A DNA stretch of 40,761 nucleotides from Didymodactylos carnosus. Its lineage: Eukaryota > Rotifera > Eurotatoria > Philodinida > Philodinidae. Each line of letters opens with the position of its first letter. The first letter of the stretch is position 1. The notes beneath the pieces were generated by a model. That model saw only the letters and a program-made list of their open reading frames with translations. It was not told the DNA's origin and ran no database searches. Below, piece after piece: positions 22,581 through 36,331 of this stretch. The DNA lies in assembly GCA_905250885.1 (NCBI GenBank), contig CAJNOQ010000808.1, forward strand, positions 1 through 40,761, in the 5' to 3' direction. Position numbers and translations under genes: made by a program.

Positions 22581-22602
22581 TAGTCAGTCAGTCAGTCAGT
22601 CA
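22581..22602 (+). repeat. (AGTC)n microsatellite
   Basis: About five AGTC units in a row. Confidence 0.8.
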
Positions 22603-23336
22603 TTCTATATTTAAACGATTTGAAATGTTTTTTCGCTAAAATATAATGACACTACAATATTAAATCATCGACTTGACCATGGAGCACAGTGTAAAAATCA
22701 CGAATATCTTTCAATATAACATCAGATTACAAATAAAGTGATTATCACGCTTTGACTCACGGCAGTGTAAGTAGATAAAAAGAAAACAACATTTTATAGA
22801 TTAATTAGTATTCATTAAGGAAAGAATATCGTTTAAAAAACTTTCTAAAAATTGTCGCATGATAGATCTTTAAATGATTAGTAATAGAAGTACTCTGTAC
22901 TCCATCAATAGAAGATCGAATGAAACTATTGACATTTTTATTGCTGTTCAACACATTTACACTTTTTTTTTTGATCGTTTACCTTGTTTACATTTTTATC
23001 ATAGTATATTATTTGTAGACATAAAATTATATTTCTATATTTAACGCATATTATCGAAAACAAGCAAATATTTTAGTAGTTCATCTTCAATCAACTCAAC
23101 TGATGGACTTATAAACTATTTTATACAACAATTGATTGTCTATAAATCATTTTTTTCGAAGTGTGTAATGATTACTGATGAAGAAGATATATATTTATGA
23201 ATTTCTCTTAATACTACTAATTTATATAAGAAAATTCTATGCATTAAATGATTATAATGCATTAATCAGTGCACAATGTACGTATTATGATCTTCTTTGA
23301 TATTTTCATGTATGGAGACAACCTATTTGATTCCAG

Positions 23337-26300
23337 GTAAAGCACGATGTATCTTTGAGTATCGATGGATATTATCGACGAATCCTACATCGACTAATTA
23401 TCAAAAAATTGAAAAAAACTTTTTCGTAAAACGTGGTAAAAAATCCAAACGACAACATGATATTCAACAACAAGTGGTAAGTACACTGACCGTACTAAAG
23501 AAATCATATTAACATAGGCACACAGTGCAGTAATCATCTCTAAAAAGATCTTGTCCATCTTTTACAAAAATAAATGAGTTTGGAAATTGTCGCTTACATG
23601 AAATAGCGAATCATTTGTGATCAACTTATTTAACGAAAAGTCTCATAAATAAAACTAATCTTTCTTCACACACACATAATTAGTTACTGCTACATCACAG
23701 AATTTAGATTACAAACAGAAAAACGGTGTTCGATCCGATTTTCCACTTCCGAATATACTTCTCATTCAGACACGTCTTATCCAAACAGATCTTCTGGGAT
23801 CATTTGCATAAGTTTGTTCGCAGTATTCAGTGGCCTTTATGTTGGTGTTGTTGAACCTTAGATCAATTAAGTAAGAAACTCTAAAAAACACTCATTTCAA
23901 TTTGTTATCCATCATTTTCTCTAACGTGTCAACATCCATTTGAATTAGTTGAACTTCTCAATTTTTCTTTGAGAAGAAAGAAAGAAAAGATATAAGTGTG
24001 TAAGTGTGTATATAGATATCAAAGAGATGGAGGGAGAGAGAGTGAAAAGAAATGAACAATAATTTATTCACCTGCTCTTTTGTTCATGGAAAAAAAGATT
24101 TCCTTTTGAACATACAATAATGAGAGCGAAATATGAGCGAAGACAAAAAAACATAAACCATTCAAAGATAATGCCAGTCAGATAATTATATGCTTTAGAA
24201 GAGAATAAAAAGCCTGTTAATTCCCGTAAATTGTATGAAATACAAATGGTACATGAATTTATCTTATGTAGAGAAATGATCAAAATTGATGTGATAGGTT
24301 TTTAATAAAAACAGAGACTAGAAAAATTGTCAATATACACTATAAAAAAACATGTTCTTCAGTTTTTTCAAAGAACTGAAAAATCAATGGGAATTTTGTT
24401 TTTCATTTGTCTCAAATAGAGAACTCAAATTCTGTTTGTCAGCTCTCAAGAAAGCCCCAAAGGACAAAAAATCAATTTTTCAAAAATCGAAGAACAAATT
24501 TGAGTTCTCTATTTGAGACAAATGAAAAACAAAATTCTCATTGATTTTTCAGTTCTTTGGAAAACTGAAAAACACCTTTTTTCTAGACTGTAAAATCGTA
24601 AATTTACTCTCATCACTCATCACTCTTTTATGATCTAGAATGACATTAGTTAGATATTTGTGTACCTATATTTTACGCTACATATTCATCTATTATTTCT
24701 AATATAAATGTACTCGCTTCATTCCATCGTAGATAATGTGTCTAAAAATATTTTCAAATGAAAATGTACATTTGTTAAAATGTAAATGAAAGTAGGACTA
24801 TAAAATTCGATTTCAACAGAGGTAATTTTCGAATTTTTTTAATGTTTATCGATTAATAAGAAATGACTAAATGTCAACAGATACACTAAAGATTTGATTG
24901 AGTAGATTGAAAGTATTTAGTGATGTGTTTTCATCTACGTTCTTATAATTTTATTTTTGTTTTTTTCTGTCATAAAAACTACTCTCACTTTTAATTCATG
25001 TATTCCGCATATTCTAAGAATTATTAGAGTACTACAAAGAGTTTTTCATTGTGTTAGAAAAAAAAACAATATTTGTTTATCGAAATTAGACAAGAATGAA
25101 ACCGTTACTGACAGAAAACTGACTGCGAGTAAAAGTTAACTTCAGGATTCTTTCTTAGATGAAACCTCTCTGAAAGGTGCTTTATTCTCTAAAACAAACA
25201 ATGGTATATCCAAAGTTACATATTATAATAGAATCCTAATTTTAGTTACTTCATGGCATAGCACTCTTAGTAGTCGCGTGTAATTGATAGAAGTGTCATT
25301 CATCTCTTTTGTTTTACTTTTGACACTTGTATATAAAGAACAATGAACTTTTCGGAGAAACCTGTCAATTTATTTTGATCTCTTACTAAAACGATTGATA
25401 TAATCTGTACTTGAGACATTCTCATGATTCTTCAACAGGACTACTCTTCAACTGCTAATAATGAAAAGAAGATGTAAAATAGTTCACGTTAAGATAAGAG
25501 GGATAAATTTGTCCATCTTTAAATAAGACGGTCTAAGTCGATTTCAACATAGTCGTGTTGATTCGTCTTAATATAGGGCGAAAGATCATAGATGCATCAA
25601 TCTAACTATTGTGCAATCGACTTGTGTGGTCATATTACCTAGACGCCTCATTCTCTGTAAGTGAAGATAAAGTCTTCTTCTCTATAGGCTGTTCTTTAGT
25701 TTGATGAATCAGTTCCATATTTCGGAGTTTCTCATAGTATTTTTATCTCACATTCCGATCCATTCAGCTCTCAAAAGTTCTAAGATACGGAATGCGAGTC
25801 TAGAATTTCTTTCTTATAAATAGCTTTGGATGTAAAAGTCGTTCCAAAGATTTCATCTATGACTCTGTAAAAAACCTTTCTAGCGTTTTTTAAATGCGAT
25901 TTCATCGTTTTTCATCGAAATATAGAAACTTAATAAAGAAGTTTAAGGTATATTTTTATTTTTTATAGAGTATGTCAACATAATTAGAGAGGGTGATGCT
26001 GTCTATTTAGATTACTAAACAAGTCTATCAATAAAATATTTGATCTCTTTTTTGAACTACTATAACCATTTTTATGTAAACTTTGTGAATTTTCAAGAAA
26101 TTTCAATATGATTTTAATCATTATTCGGTGTCTTTAAATGTGTGTTGATGTCTTTAAAAAGACATAAAGTTTATTTTTTCGCTATGAATGAAAAACTAGA
26201 GACTGAAATCTCATGTAGACCAACATATTAAAAGTCGTTAATAAAAATAAATTGTGGCATATTAATTGAAAACGAAAACATGATATTACATGTTTACCAT

Positions 26301-29300
26301 TCAATTCTTTTTTTTGTGTACGGAGATATCTCGTGTTTGTAGAAAGAAATAGAGAGACACCTTAAAAATCTATTAAATGATGGATGGTATTTCGATATAT
26401 TTTCATTGTTCATAGTTTTGAAAAAACCTTTATCTTTTTATGAACAATGGCAAAAAAAGAGATAACATGGTATGTATATCCTTACAAGTTCAACGTGTGT
26501 ATGTCTTTTGTTAACACCAAGAAATTAAACAAATATAAAGTCTAGCCGATCATGTCAATAATTTTGAATTTTTCTCTATATACATAGAAAAATGATATTC
26601 ATAGCCTATTTATATGGTTATAGATCTACAATATGTTCATTATGTTCTAGCGGTACCATTATGATTAAGTGTAAATGAGATGAAAGATCATTTGTCATGC
26701 TATGTATATATGACATGAATATCGGATATAGATGTATGTGTATGTGTATCAGCTGCTTGCCATTAATAAGATGCATTGAGAGACTATGCTATATAGTATG
26801 CAATAAAGTCTTTTTTTTTGGTCTGTTTTTGAGAATACGACAAATACATCGTACAAAAATCTCAAACATTTGATGGGAAACTTTATTTCTCCATTATAAA
26901 TGTTCCACTTCAAAACCAGTGAGTAACATAACAATGAGATGAGAGATGCTGAACTGATATAATCGATAAAATATCTATTGGTTAGATAAAAATGATACTT
27001 TTAAAAAAATCTATGTAAATTTTGAACATTTTTTTATGTTTAATTACATTAATTACTCAATCACAATACAAGCATAGAGATCGATTTTTGTTTAACACGT
27101 AAATTTGATTGTCATAATTCTCTCATGGTTATTGTTTTGTGACTAGTCATTCATATTATGGATACGAAAACATCTTTTGTCTCCTTCTAGTTATAATCTC
27201 ATCTATAGAAAACAACGAACAGCAACGGTTGATAAAACAGCATGAAAAGAAGCAATTAATTAATCGCATCTGTTGTACGATTTTTTTTTTTTTTGAATTG
27301 ATTGTTCACTCTGCTGTAGGCTTTTTTTGCTAATTTATTAAAAAGAAAAAGAAAAGAAGTTCACTCACTTTCATTCTCCCTGTAGTAAAATTAATAATTA
27401 AACATTGGTGATGACCGTGAAGGATGTCTAACTTCTTATATTTCAGAGATATTATCTTGGAAATCTAAGAAATACATTAATTTTCAAGAAAACCAAATAA
27501 TATTACTTGAAAATCACTATGAATTATACAAGATTTTCAAAAATTCCATGACATTTTTAACTACAAAACTTCAATAGAATATAATTAGCTTTTTGTAGAT
27601 AAACTTCATGCTCCTACATTCAAACTAAAAAGAAATATACAACAACAGTATATTATTTATCAAATCTAGTAAGCTTAGTTGTTATATTGGCCCTTTTCGA
27701 ATTGAGACCACTTTTTTGTTCACAGTTATTAATTGGATTAAAGAAGTGGCCTCAATTTGGAAGCCTCGATTATATTATCTTCTGAAATTTATGAAAATTT
27801 AATTCAGTTAACTAAATATTCATTTTTTCAATAGTTCATATTTTATAAGAATCTGTAAATTTTCGTTTATACAGAAAAGTCTGTCTTCTTGTATTTATCT
27901 TGACTAGTTGTCCCAGTAAAATAGATTGTCAGAAGTTGTTCAACGTGTTTTAGGAAAAATTGTACAAGATCAGAACTCTGCGACTATCAGCATGACAGTG
28001 ATGAAAAATAAATGTTAGAGTTATAATCATGCCACTTTTTTTAACTTTGTACAATCATTAGTTAAAGAATGAATTTGACTCCACGCACAGTTATCTTTAT
28101 CGTTCGTTAAGTTTCTGTCTTTATTTTAGGGATCAAATGCTTTTATTAAACCACGATGGCGAACTATTTGGGAAAAATGTCCAACAAATACCGTTTGTAG
28201 TGCAGTAAGTACGATTTCTTTTGTGTGTATGACTCTTGATAAATTCCTTAAATTTTATTCGACAATTATTACAATTTTATTTTGTTTTTTTAATGTGTTT
28301 TATTGAAGTTGAACACGATTTTATATGGTCGATTGACTTTTAGTATTTGTGAACATATACGTTGTAGTATAATCTTTTTATAAACTTAGTTAAGCAAATG
28401 AAATAGAATAAAGGATGATAGATTTATAGATTAAACTAAAAATATTAATTAACTAACTCTGTTCTGGTTGCCATCTGTCAGACATACTAACGTCTAGATC
28501 AATTGTCTTTGAGTTCGGTTTGCTAACGGTGCGGTATGATTCTAAGAAATATTTTAGAATGCACTCGGCTATGATATCTTTCAGCTAAGATATCTGAAAA
28601 TTACCAAATTAAACACGCCGTACATTATTTTTAATTTGAGCTGTCTTGTCAGTATAATATGATAAATAACTCTTAATTCTTATAATTAAGTCTTGATCTG
28701 TTATGTCAACTATTTATTTTTCTCGTGTACAAATTACTTCTGTCACATCTTTATTAGTTTTAGTCCAAACACTTCTGAAGGCTAAATTTGTTGATTGATG
28801 ACAATGTAACACTTAGATAATCGTAGGATTCAATATCATTTCATTCACATATAGAGAAAGACAAATGAGTATGAACTCTCGTTTTCTATCTGACATTAAT
28901 TGCCTTTTACTTGAGGTTAAAAAAGTGTACAATTTATTATCAATAATGAACATTAGAGATAAAATGATACGATAATATAATAAATATATTGTCAGAAGGA
29001 AAATACATGAGGCTAAAGTAGTCATTTGAAAATGAATGAAAGCAGATTATTATTGATTGTTTGACAAACAGAATGAAATAATATTTTACCCCTTAAAATT
29101 TCTCTTACTATCCAGTATCGAAGCAAATTCGATCTACCATCTAGAACTAACGAAGGAATTACCCGAGATGATACACTCCGTTTCTAACGAGTTGTACCTC
29201 AATCGAGAGAGTATATCGAGCTAGTAAAAATCCTAAAAGAATTCCGATTCATGGCTTTTGAAGATCCGATTTTCTGGAAAACCAGATTTTCAGAAACTCT

Positions 29301-32300
29301 AAAAAATAACTAAAATCTTTCTTAGTAGAGCATGATTGTAGTGCGCACATTTCTGATTAAAATGAGACATCTTCCCAGCTCTACACGACCTTTCTTTGCA
29401 GAATTATAGAATTTACAAAAAAAGCCCTAAATGTTCATTGTCAGCTCAAAGCTACAGAAATAAGAAAGGGCTTTTCTTGTAAATTCTATAACTTTGCAAA
29501 GAAAGGTCGTGTAGAGCTGGAAGATGTCTCATTTTAATCAAAAATGTGCGCGCTATAATCATGCCTTACTAAGAAAGATTTTAATTATTTTCAGTTTCTG
29601 AAAAACTGGTTTTCCAGAAAATCGGATCTTCAAAAGCCATGAACTCGAATCCTTTTAGGATTTTTACTAACTCGATATACTCTCTCGATTGAGGTATAAC
29701 TCGTTAGAAACGAAGCATATCACCTCGGGCGGTTCCCTCTTAAGTGAAATTGATTGATTGCTCATTTTGATTTGATAAACAAAATATTTTAGACAAGTAT
29801 TATACATACAAAAGTCAATCTATAATATCAAAAAAGAAATTTCGTTTTGGTTCTAGCTATTTCACTACCGTCTATTACGAGACGAAAAACGATAATTGTT
29901 AACACATTTTTCGCTTAGTTGTACTAATGTTTTTCATGTCCGTTTTCAATGAGCCGTGGATAGACACCTATAATAATATGCACACTTTTTAATAGCATCG
30001 AATAACAAGTTTTGTTTTGTCGTTTGTACAATTTTTATTTGTGCAGATGAATAAATTTTTTTTTGAATGAAACGAAATGCAAAAATTATTTTTCAATATT
30101 CACTTTTTTCTAATGATCCTTGTGTGCTTCGAACGTAAATAAAAATAGAAATATGGTCATAATTAAATTATCATAAGAATAATAAGTACAATTCTAAAAA
30201 TTAAGAAAGAAAAGAAATTACCGATTTAAACTAACTCTTTTGCACTTCTAGGAATGTCCATCGACAAACATAGCGTGCAAATGTCAATGTTTTTTTTTTC
30301 TATGTCTTCTTGTGTAAACTTACGCACGTGTTCTCAATAATAAGATAAATCCAAACAAATTATGAATGATTTAGTACATACATACCAACGAGAGAAAATA
30401 AGGACGTAATCACTATTATTGAATAGATAACTTACAAGGTTATATCGTTTGGGTAAGGTTAAAATCATTAATTAGCCTAAAAAAGGCAAGGAAACAATGT
30501 TGAGAATAATGTTAAGGGAAAATATGACTTCTGGTTGAAACTGATAACAGTGCCTTCAAAAAATGACAAATCTAAACTATTCAGTTGATGTTCTGATGTC
30601 AATACAATAGGCTAAAGTTTTTCCTTGATTCAGTAGCAACGAAAATACAATTCAATATTGATTTGAATCTATATTGTTTAATGTGTATAACCGATAATTA
30701 TTGTTTGTTTTGTAGACAATGTTTTTATATAGTATACTTTACATGAATAAAGATAGTACTCTATAATAAAACTAAAAAAACATTGTATTTAAGCATCACT
30801 CTCATTCTTTTGTACAAAAATATGTTAAACTGTTCTTTATATTCGTATGTTTATTATTCAAGTTCAATAATATGTTATTGACAGTCTGTTGGCAGACGTA
30901 AATTACATAGTTGCTATTTTATGTATATGTTGAATTGTTCATTGTACAAATAACTATAGGAGTTAAACATGACTGAAAATCAAATTGAATGAAAGGAAAT
31001 AAAATAGATGTGGAGTGAAAATTGCTAAACCAATTTTTGAAAAGGACATCTTTAACTCCGCTATTACTTTACTTTCTGTTTTCTAGTGTCTAACACCATG
31101 TGATCTCGATCCACCGCTACTACAAAATGCAGACAGTTGCAAAGCAATATGCTCGGTAAGTGGATACTATTTATATTGAAGGTACCAATTATATACGAAA
31201 GATTTGTCAATGTCTATAAAAAAAGAATATAGAAAAGAGGAGAATAATGTTCATAGTGAACAGTTGTACAAGCAATCTGTTCAATATAGATGTGTATGTT
31301 TAATTGCCATGCAGTCGGTAGATCTAAATGATTGAAATAGAGCAGTTGAACGATGAGATGATATTATTAATAGCAATATCATTATTGTTACTACTACTAT
31401 CTTAAAATAATGGAAAATAAATAAATATATACTTTAGTGAGTGATGAAGATGAATGTTAAAGATCAAGCTATATTTTTCTATTTATTACTGGTACAATGA
31501 TAAATGTAGAAATGAAAAACTCATGTACATGACGATTCATATAAAAATTTTAAATTTTTTTTTCTGAACGTAAATTAACGAATGGATTCTAAAGAAATAA
31601 TACTGAATTAAATTCACTCAGATCAAGAGTATTAATTGCTCGAAACAATACTCACTAGATCATCGTCATGACTTAACCTACATTTTTTGTATTTTAGCAA
31701 AATATTGATTGTATACAAAGTTGTTCATTTATACAATATGTTTATCAACAACAAAAGCAAAATTTTGATTGTACAACAGGTGATGATCAAATATATATGA
31801 CTAATAGTTGTGCCTGTCCGTTATTCTCTCGTGATTCCATATTTTATATGTTAACAAGACTCATCTTCTATCATTAGAATTATTTTCTAATAACAATGTA
31901 CTAATTGTCTAATTGAATTTTCTTCTCTAATCATTGTGTGACCGATTATTAGCCGTATATTTATTCTCTCAAGGCCATATGTCATGTTCGACTAGTGTGA
32001 AATGAAATGTAAATCAATTGTTTTTCACACATAGGAAATCAGACAAAGACTAGACTATATTTCTTTGGGATGATGAGAAGAACTATTGATTTATTTCTTT
32101 TAGATGACGATTGCCACAGTATGTGTAATGATCATGATTGTTTAAAAATTCGTCGTTGTTGTGACATAGATAATCAATGTCATGACGTATGTCTCATGAA
32201 TGAAATAACGAACAACAGCATCAAATTAAACGAGGGCAAGTGATAATGCTTGATAGAGAAATGTAAATGTTGTTTTTGATTTTTAATTGTATTAACAAAA

Positions 32301-35300
32301 TCAGCTTTGTTGTCTGGCATTTTAATAGAAAAATCTCTCGCTTTTTAACCTCACGCAACAGGTTATCAATTTCGCGTACAGATGATGGTTAGTTAATCGC
32401 TGGATAATCACAGTTAGGTTGTTTGATTTTTTATCTATGTCTACCATAGAAAAGAAGCAGAGAGAGAGAGACACAAATACTGAAAATCAGCGTATGTACT
32501 GGAACCAAGGGGGGAAAAGTGCACTTTTCTATTTTACTGAACTTGTATAGTTTTTGTTGAACTTAAGTGAACTGACGTGAATTTTCATCAACTTCTTAAG
32601 TCTGAAAAAGGCTTATCCATAGAATCATCAAAAAACATCAAAGTCGATATAAGGACTTGTCTATGTAAAAGTCAACTTTTTACAGAAATGCGTAACGTTT
32701 TATGAAATTCGTAGTTCGTTAGCCGAGCAACGTACAACGTCTTATTTTGTAGCTTAAAGATTTTTCTTTCAAATGGTAATTAAGCAAAGTCTAGCAGCTG
32801 ACTAGTTTAAATGACATCATGTTTTTGATATACTCCACTTTCCTGAAAAAGAGCCTTATCGGCCCGGATTATAGGCAAGTGCTTAGATTAGAGCTAAACT
32901 TTGCTTAATTATCATTTGAAAGAAGCATGTTTAAGAGCGAAATTCGACGTTTCACAACTCTGTAAGCTGCTCGGCTGAAGAGCTATGAATTTCACAAAAC
33001 ATTACAGACTTACGTTTTTTAGCTGGTACGCTTAGATAGGTTAAGTTCACTAAAGTCCAATAAAAGCTCAACGTGCATTTTTTGAAAACACATTGGAAAA
33101 TAAAGTTTAACAAAAGTCTAAACTAAGACTAGTGACTATCGTTTGACGAAACATTTGAAGAAAAACTAATCAGAAAATAAAAATTTTTTGGTGAGGCGAA
33201 TCTTAGATGTATTGTAGGTTTTACAGGTTTAATATAAGTTTCTATTAATTTAATGTGCATCATCTCTTCTCGCTAAAAATGATTTTTTTGTTCTTTCGTA
33301 TAGGTCAATTTATGCCAAGTAATGTCACAGCAGTCGAGAGAAAAAGTCGTAAAACTGTCAGACTGAAATGGTATCATGTCCATAATGAAACAGAGCCCAT
33401 TTTCTATGTTATTGAAGCACAATGGAGTTTGAGTATAAAACAACCATTTTCAACTGAAGTATCAAAATGGGGATTTGTAAAAGAAGTAAATGAATTTTGA
33501 GTGTTATACTTACATATAAAAAAATGATTGCTTTTATTTTTTAGGAAGTATCTCATAATAAAGCCATAATAAGAAATATTCAACGTGGTCGATGGTATAG
33601 TTTTCGCATTGCTGCTGTTACACGTCATGGTTATTCAGCATTCTCACAACGCACAACACCGTTTCGATTGACCGCTGGTAAAGTGTTCTTAAGAAAAAAG
33701 TGTTGACACTAAATATGCATCTACTGTCTTATCTCTTTCAAGAACCAAAAAGTCAGTCACCTACAAATTTAACGTTAAAAGATCCGGTGTTGAACAGTGA
33801 CGGATCGTACAACGTTACACTAACGTGGATGCAACAATCTCAGAATGATTTACCCATTAGTGGTTATAAGGTTTGTTCTCATATCTGGGATCGTAGTGGT
33901 CCATAACAATACATGATTTTCTTTACTTAGATTTCATGGAAATCGGTTTCTAATGTTGAACAATCTATAGATGATGGAGTATTGATTAATCTGGAGTTAT
34001 CAACTATACCCTTCTACGAATATACAGTGCCATATTTGAATCCCAAAACCGTCTACCGTTTTAATGTATGTTGTAGTATGATGACTAAGTCTGTGGGGTA
34101 CATCTAAGAGCGGAAATAGAATTGTTCTGCATCTAAGTTGTCATTATTGTTTGAACCAACTCTATGAAAATGTATCATTGTACAATTTGTTCCGATTTAT
34201 CTCAAGTGCTATCCTGTTTTTTTTGTATAGTCAAGTTCAACTATTGATGATCTATACTAAAAAAACATCTGCGCAAATCTCTCATCCTGATTATAACCTC
34301 TTTGAGTTTAACGATCTTCTTGACCTTTTCTATATTTATGATGTGACGTTTTGTCTAATAATCAAGAGTATTATAGAGCAAAAATAGACAACGGCTATCA
34401 TAAAAAAAAACCTATGTTTTGAGTGTAAAAAAATTTGATAATCTAACGTTCTTAAACGTATGTTCGCCATAAAATTGACAGCTCAAATGCGTATAATCCA
34501 TTAGAGGAGAAATAGAAGAATCACACAATTTAAAAAAAACAAATGATTCCATTATTACCCAAATCCAAAAATAGTTTGAATGATCTAGAATGTAAAGAAA
34601 ATATTTCTGGTTAAAATAAGACGTTTACTAGCTCTGGGTTCTAAGCAAACGTTATGAGAATTTGTAGCCCTAAAACATGTAAAAAACACGGACGTCAGAC
34701 ACAGTATTTTTCTAGAGATGTTATGAAATATTTTTAAAAACCTTTCACTTTTCAAGCCTTCCGTCAATCAACGAAGTAAAATATCAAAAATCGAGGTTCA
34801 TCAGCCTCTAAGTCACGTGTGTTCACCATTTTATGACTGTTCCGAGTTCCCTACGATGTTACTGAGAAATTTGCAGCTATGAGCAGGTCTATTTTCCCTT
34901 CTAATTGAAGGATATCTCCGAAACGGCGACAGATGACGTCTTCAAAACTTTAGTAGAAGTGTAGAACATTAAGCCAGGTAAATATTCCTCATTGACTGGA
35001 TTAAACTAGCTCTAAAATTTCTTTTTTATTCTGATATATGGGAGAAATATAGTGTTGATATTCTGACTTTGTAAAAAATTTTTTATTCAGATTCGTTCTG
35101 TGACATCATATGGTGTACAGACTGACACTGGTGCCACAATAACATATCAAATGAGTTATCCAACGGTGTCACCTATTACTACTACTCTCTTATCATCAAA
35201 AAGTATTTCATTCTTATCTGATTCTCCACTTCGCTATCAACGTCATCGTGAATACGTGGTTATAAGCGATTTAAAAATATCTGAAGCATTTTTTATCAAT

Positions 35301-36331
35301 GGTCTTTTAAAAGCAAACGTTTCTTGGATAATAAATGATAAACAAAATGATCCTTTACAAATTCAACAATTTGATTTATATTGGCTAGAAGTAAGTTGTG
35401 CAAACGATGTATCATGTTGTTATCGCCGTGATGCCGCTACCATACAAAATCAATTTCAAATATATGATCTAAGATTTAATTGTACCTATGCATTAAATGT
35501 TTATCCAATATTAAATGAAATTGGTAAAGAGGGTAACCGATTATCTCAACGATTCAATGTACCAAGTTGTGCAAATATAATGGTGTTGGATGGTACACGT
35601 TCACCATGTCAAAAGATGACAAGTGAGAAAAATTAGTCATTTCTTGCACATATTAATAATGTTTCTTATTTTAAGATTTAAAAACAAAGTATCCTGGCAT
35701 AACCTACGTGTCTAGTCAAACCGGACCGAATACCATTGATATTCATTTGCGATGGAATACAAAAATTAATAAAATTCAATTAACTGGTAGGTAAAAACAA
35801 AATTATTGAACATAATGTAGAAACAATCTTCACTGTTATCTAATTTTAGGTTATCGATTGAGAATTGAACAATTGGATAATCATAAAGAAATATTAGTCG
35901 TTGACTTATCTCCAGTGAGTATGCATGGGCTGTTACCATATATGAATATTATTGTTTATTATTACATTCTAATTCTAGAAAACATCCAAATATTATTATC
36001 CATCTTTACGTCCAAATACTCTCTATAATATAACATTAAGTTCAATTAAAAATCATAAATATATTATTTCACAACAATCAATTATTTTTGATGGATATCA
36101 ATCTCTAAATAATTCAATAAGTAAGTTGATGATTTTCTTAATCTATCTATAACACACAGATGTTCTATTTACTTTTATTCTTTAGATACTGCAAACTATG
36201 GTCATTATATATTAAATACAGATTTGACACTATTATCATCGAACTCAAATATTTTGCACATATCACATTTTAGTCTTATAATAACAGCAATAATATTTCT
36301 CATATCGATCGTCTATGAAGTTTATTCTTGA
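23337..36331 (+). CDS. ANOS1: Anosmin-1 orthologue (WAP plus fibronectin III), 5' exon missing
   Basis: Fourteen exons: 23337-23476, 28130-28204, 31087-31155, 31698-31779, 32104-32235, 33304-33485, 33545-33677, 33743-33870, 33931-34065, 35091-35622, 35676-35786, 35850-35914, 35979-36120 and 36186-36331. They keep one frame for about 690 residues (human 680). Anosmin-1 is a heparan-sulfate-binding extracellular protein acting in cell adhesion and FGF signalling. In order: a Cys-rich region (WEKCPTNTVCSA|CLTPCDL, then DCIQSCSF), a WAP four-disulfide domain (DDCHSMCNDHDCLKIRRCC ... CHDVC), FN3-1 (VRLKWYHV ... RGRWYSFRIAAVTRHG), FN3-2 (NSDGSYNVTLTW), FN3-3 (LKANVSWI, with extra Cys pairs) and FN3-4 (IDIHLRW ... 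LRPNTLYNITL). This domain order is specific to anosmin. The protein ends in a hydrophobic run with no basic tail, suggesting a GPI signal or membrane anchor where human anosmin is secreted. One intron is GC-AG. The signal peptide was not found. Confidence 0.9.
24338..24590. mobile_element. Tc1/mariner-like MITE in anosmin intron
   Basis: The 253-bp element has near-perfect arms of about 95 bp (24338-24440 and 24497-24590), sharing AATTTTGTTTTTCATTTGTC and CTCAAATAGAGAACTCAAAT. TA lies immediately outside each end (24336-24337 and 24591-24592), consistent with TA target duplication. The ends read CACTATAAAAAAAC and, from the right, CAGTCTAGAAAAAAGG. It is non-coding. The high arm identity suggests youth or continued foldback repair. 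Confidence 0.75.
29155..29736. mobile_element. Foldback element, copy 2, in anosmin intron
   Basis: This is a 582-bp inverted repeat with arms of roughly 270 bp and a loop of about 40 bp (29430-29465). The ends are GGAATTACCCGAGATGATAC and, from the right, GGAACCGCCCGAGGTGATAT. The inner arms (GAGACATCTTCCCAGCTC, then TACACGACCTTTCTTTGC) match copy 1 at 148-412, including the loop CAGCTCAAAGCTACAGAAAT. Transcribed with the host gene, it would form a long hairpin. No transposase is encoded and no target duplication is certain. Confidence 0.8.
32236..33303 (+). other. GC-AG intron of the anosmin gene
   Basis: The exon after the WAP domain ends AACGAGG and the intron starts GCAAGT, the strong consensus for GC donors. 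The acceptor is CGTATAG at 33303. Only this donor keeps the phase-1 frame into FN3-1 (E-G-QFMPSN). The nearest GT, four bases downstream at 32240, would break the frame. Confidence 0.75.
32505..33096. mobile_element. TIR element with iterated GTTCACTTAAGTTCA-type motif, in anosmin intron
   Basis: The ends CCAAGGGGGGAAAAGTGCAC and, from the right, CCAATGTGTTTTCAAAAAAT followed by GCACGTT form imperfect inverted repeats, with AAGTTCA/TGAACTT variants repeated beneath them (32540-32600, 33040-33070). Inside is a second inverted repeat, about 32685-32790 against 32890-33010, sharing CTTTGCTTAATTA-CATTTGAAAGAA. This may be a nested element. No target duplication was found. Confidence 0.55.
34600..34880. 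repeat. Diverged interspersed repeat in anosmin intron
   Basis: It shares AGCCCTAAAACATG and AAAATATCAAAAATC ... AGCCTCTA with 1845-2240 in the same order and similar spacing. No coding capacity or ends are recognisable. Confidence 0.5.

Larger units (their letters stand above)
20088..23336. other. Gene-free region upstream of anosmin; may hide its 5' exon
   Basis: The longest reading frame, 20133-20357, ends just before AATAAA at about 20357 and contains CLTHKEAVCCSEHC, a Cys/His cluster, but no family could be named. The rest is AT-rich. The anosmin exon at 23337 begins inside a codon, so a signal-peptide exon should lie upstream, probably in this interval. No ATG with a hydrophobic stretch and a donor stood out. 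Confidence 0.4.

Noticed and set aside
27690-27765. Small hairpin (AATTGAGACCACTT / AAGTGGCCTCAATT)
   Set aside because: It is an isolated short imperfect inverted repeat in an intron, with no second copy noticed.
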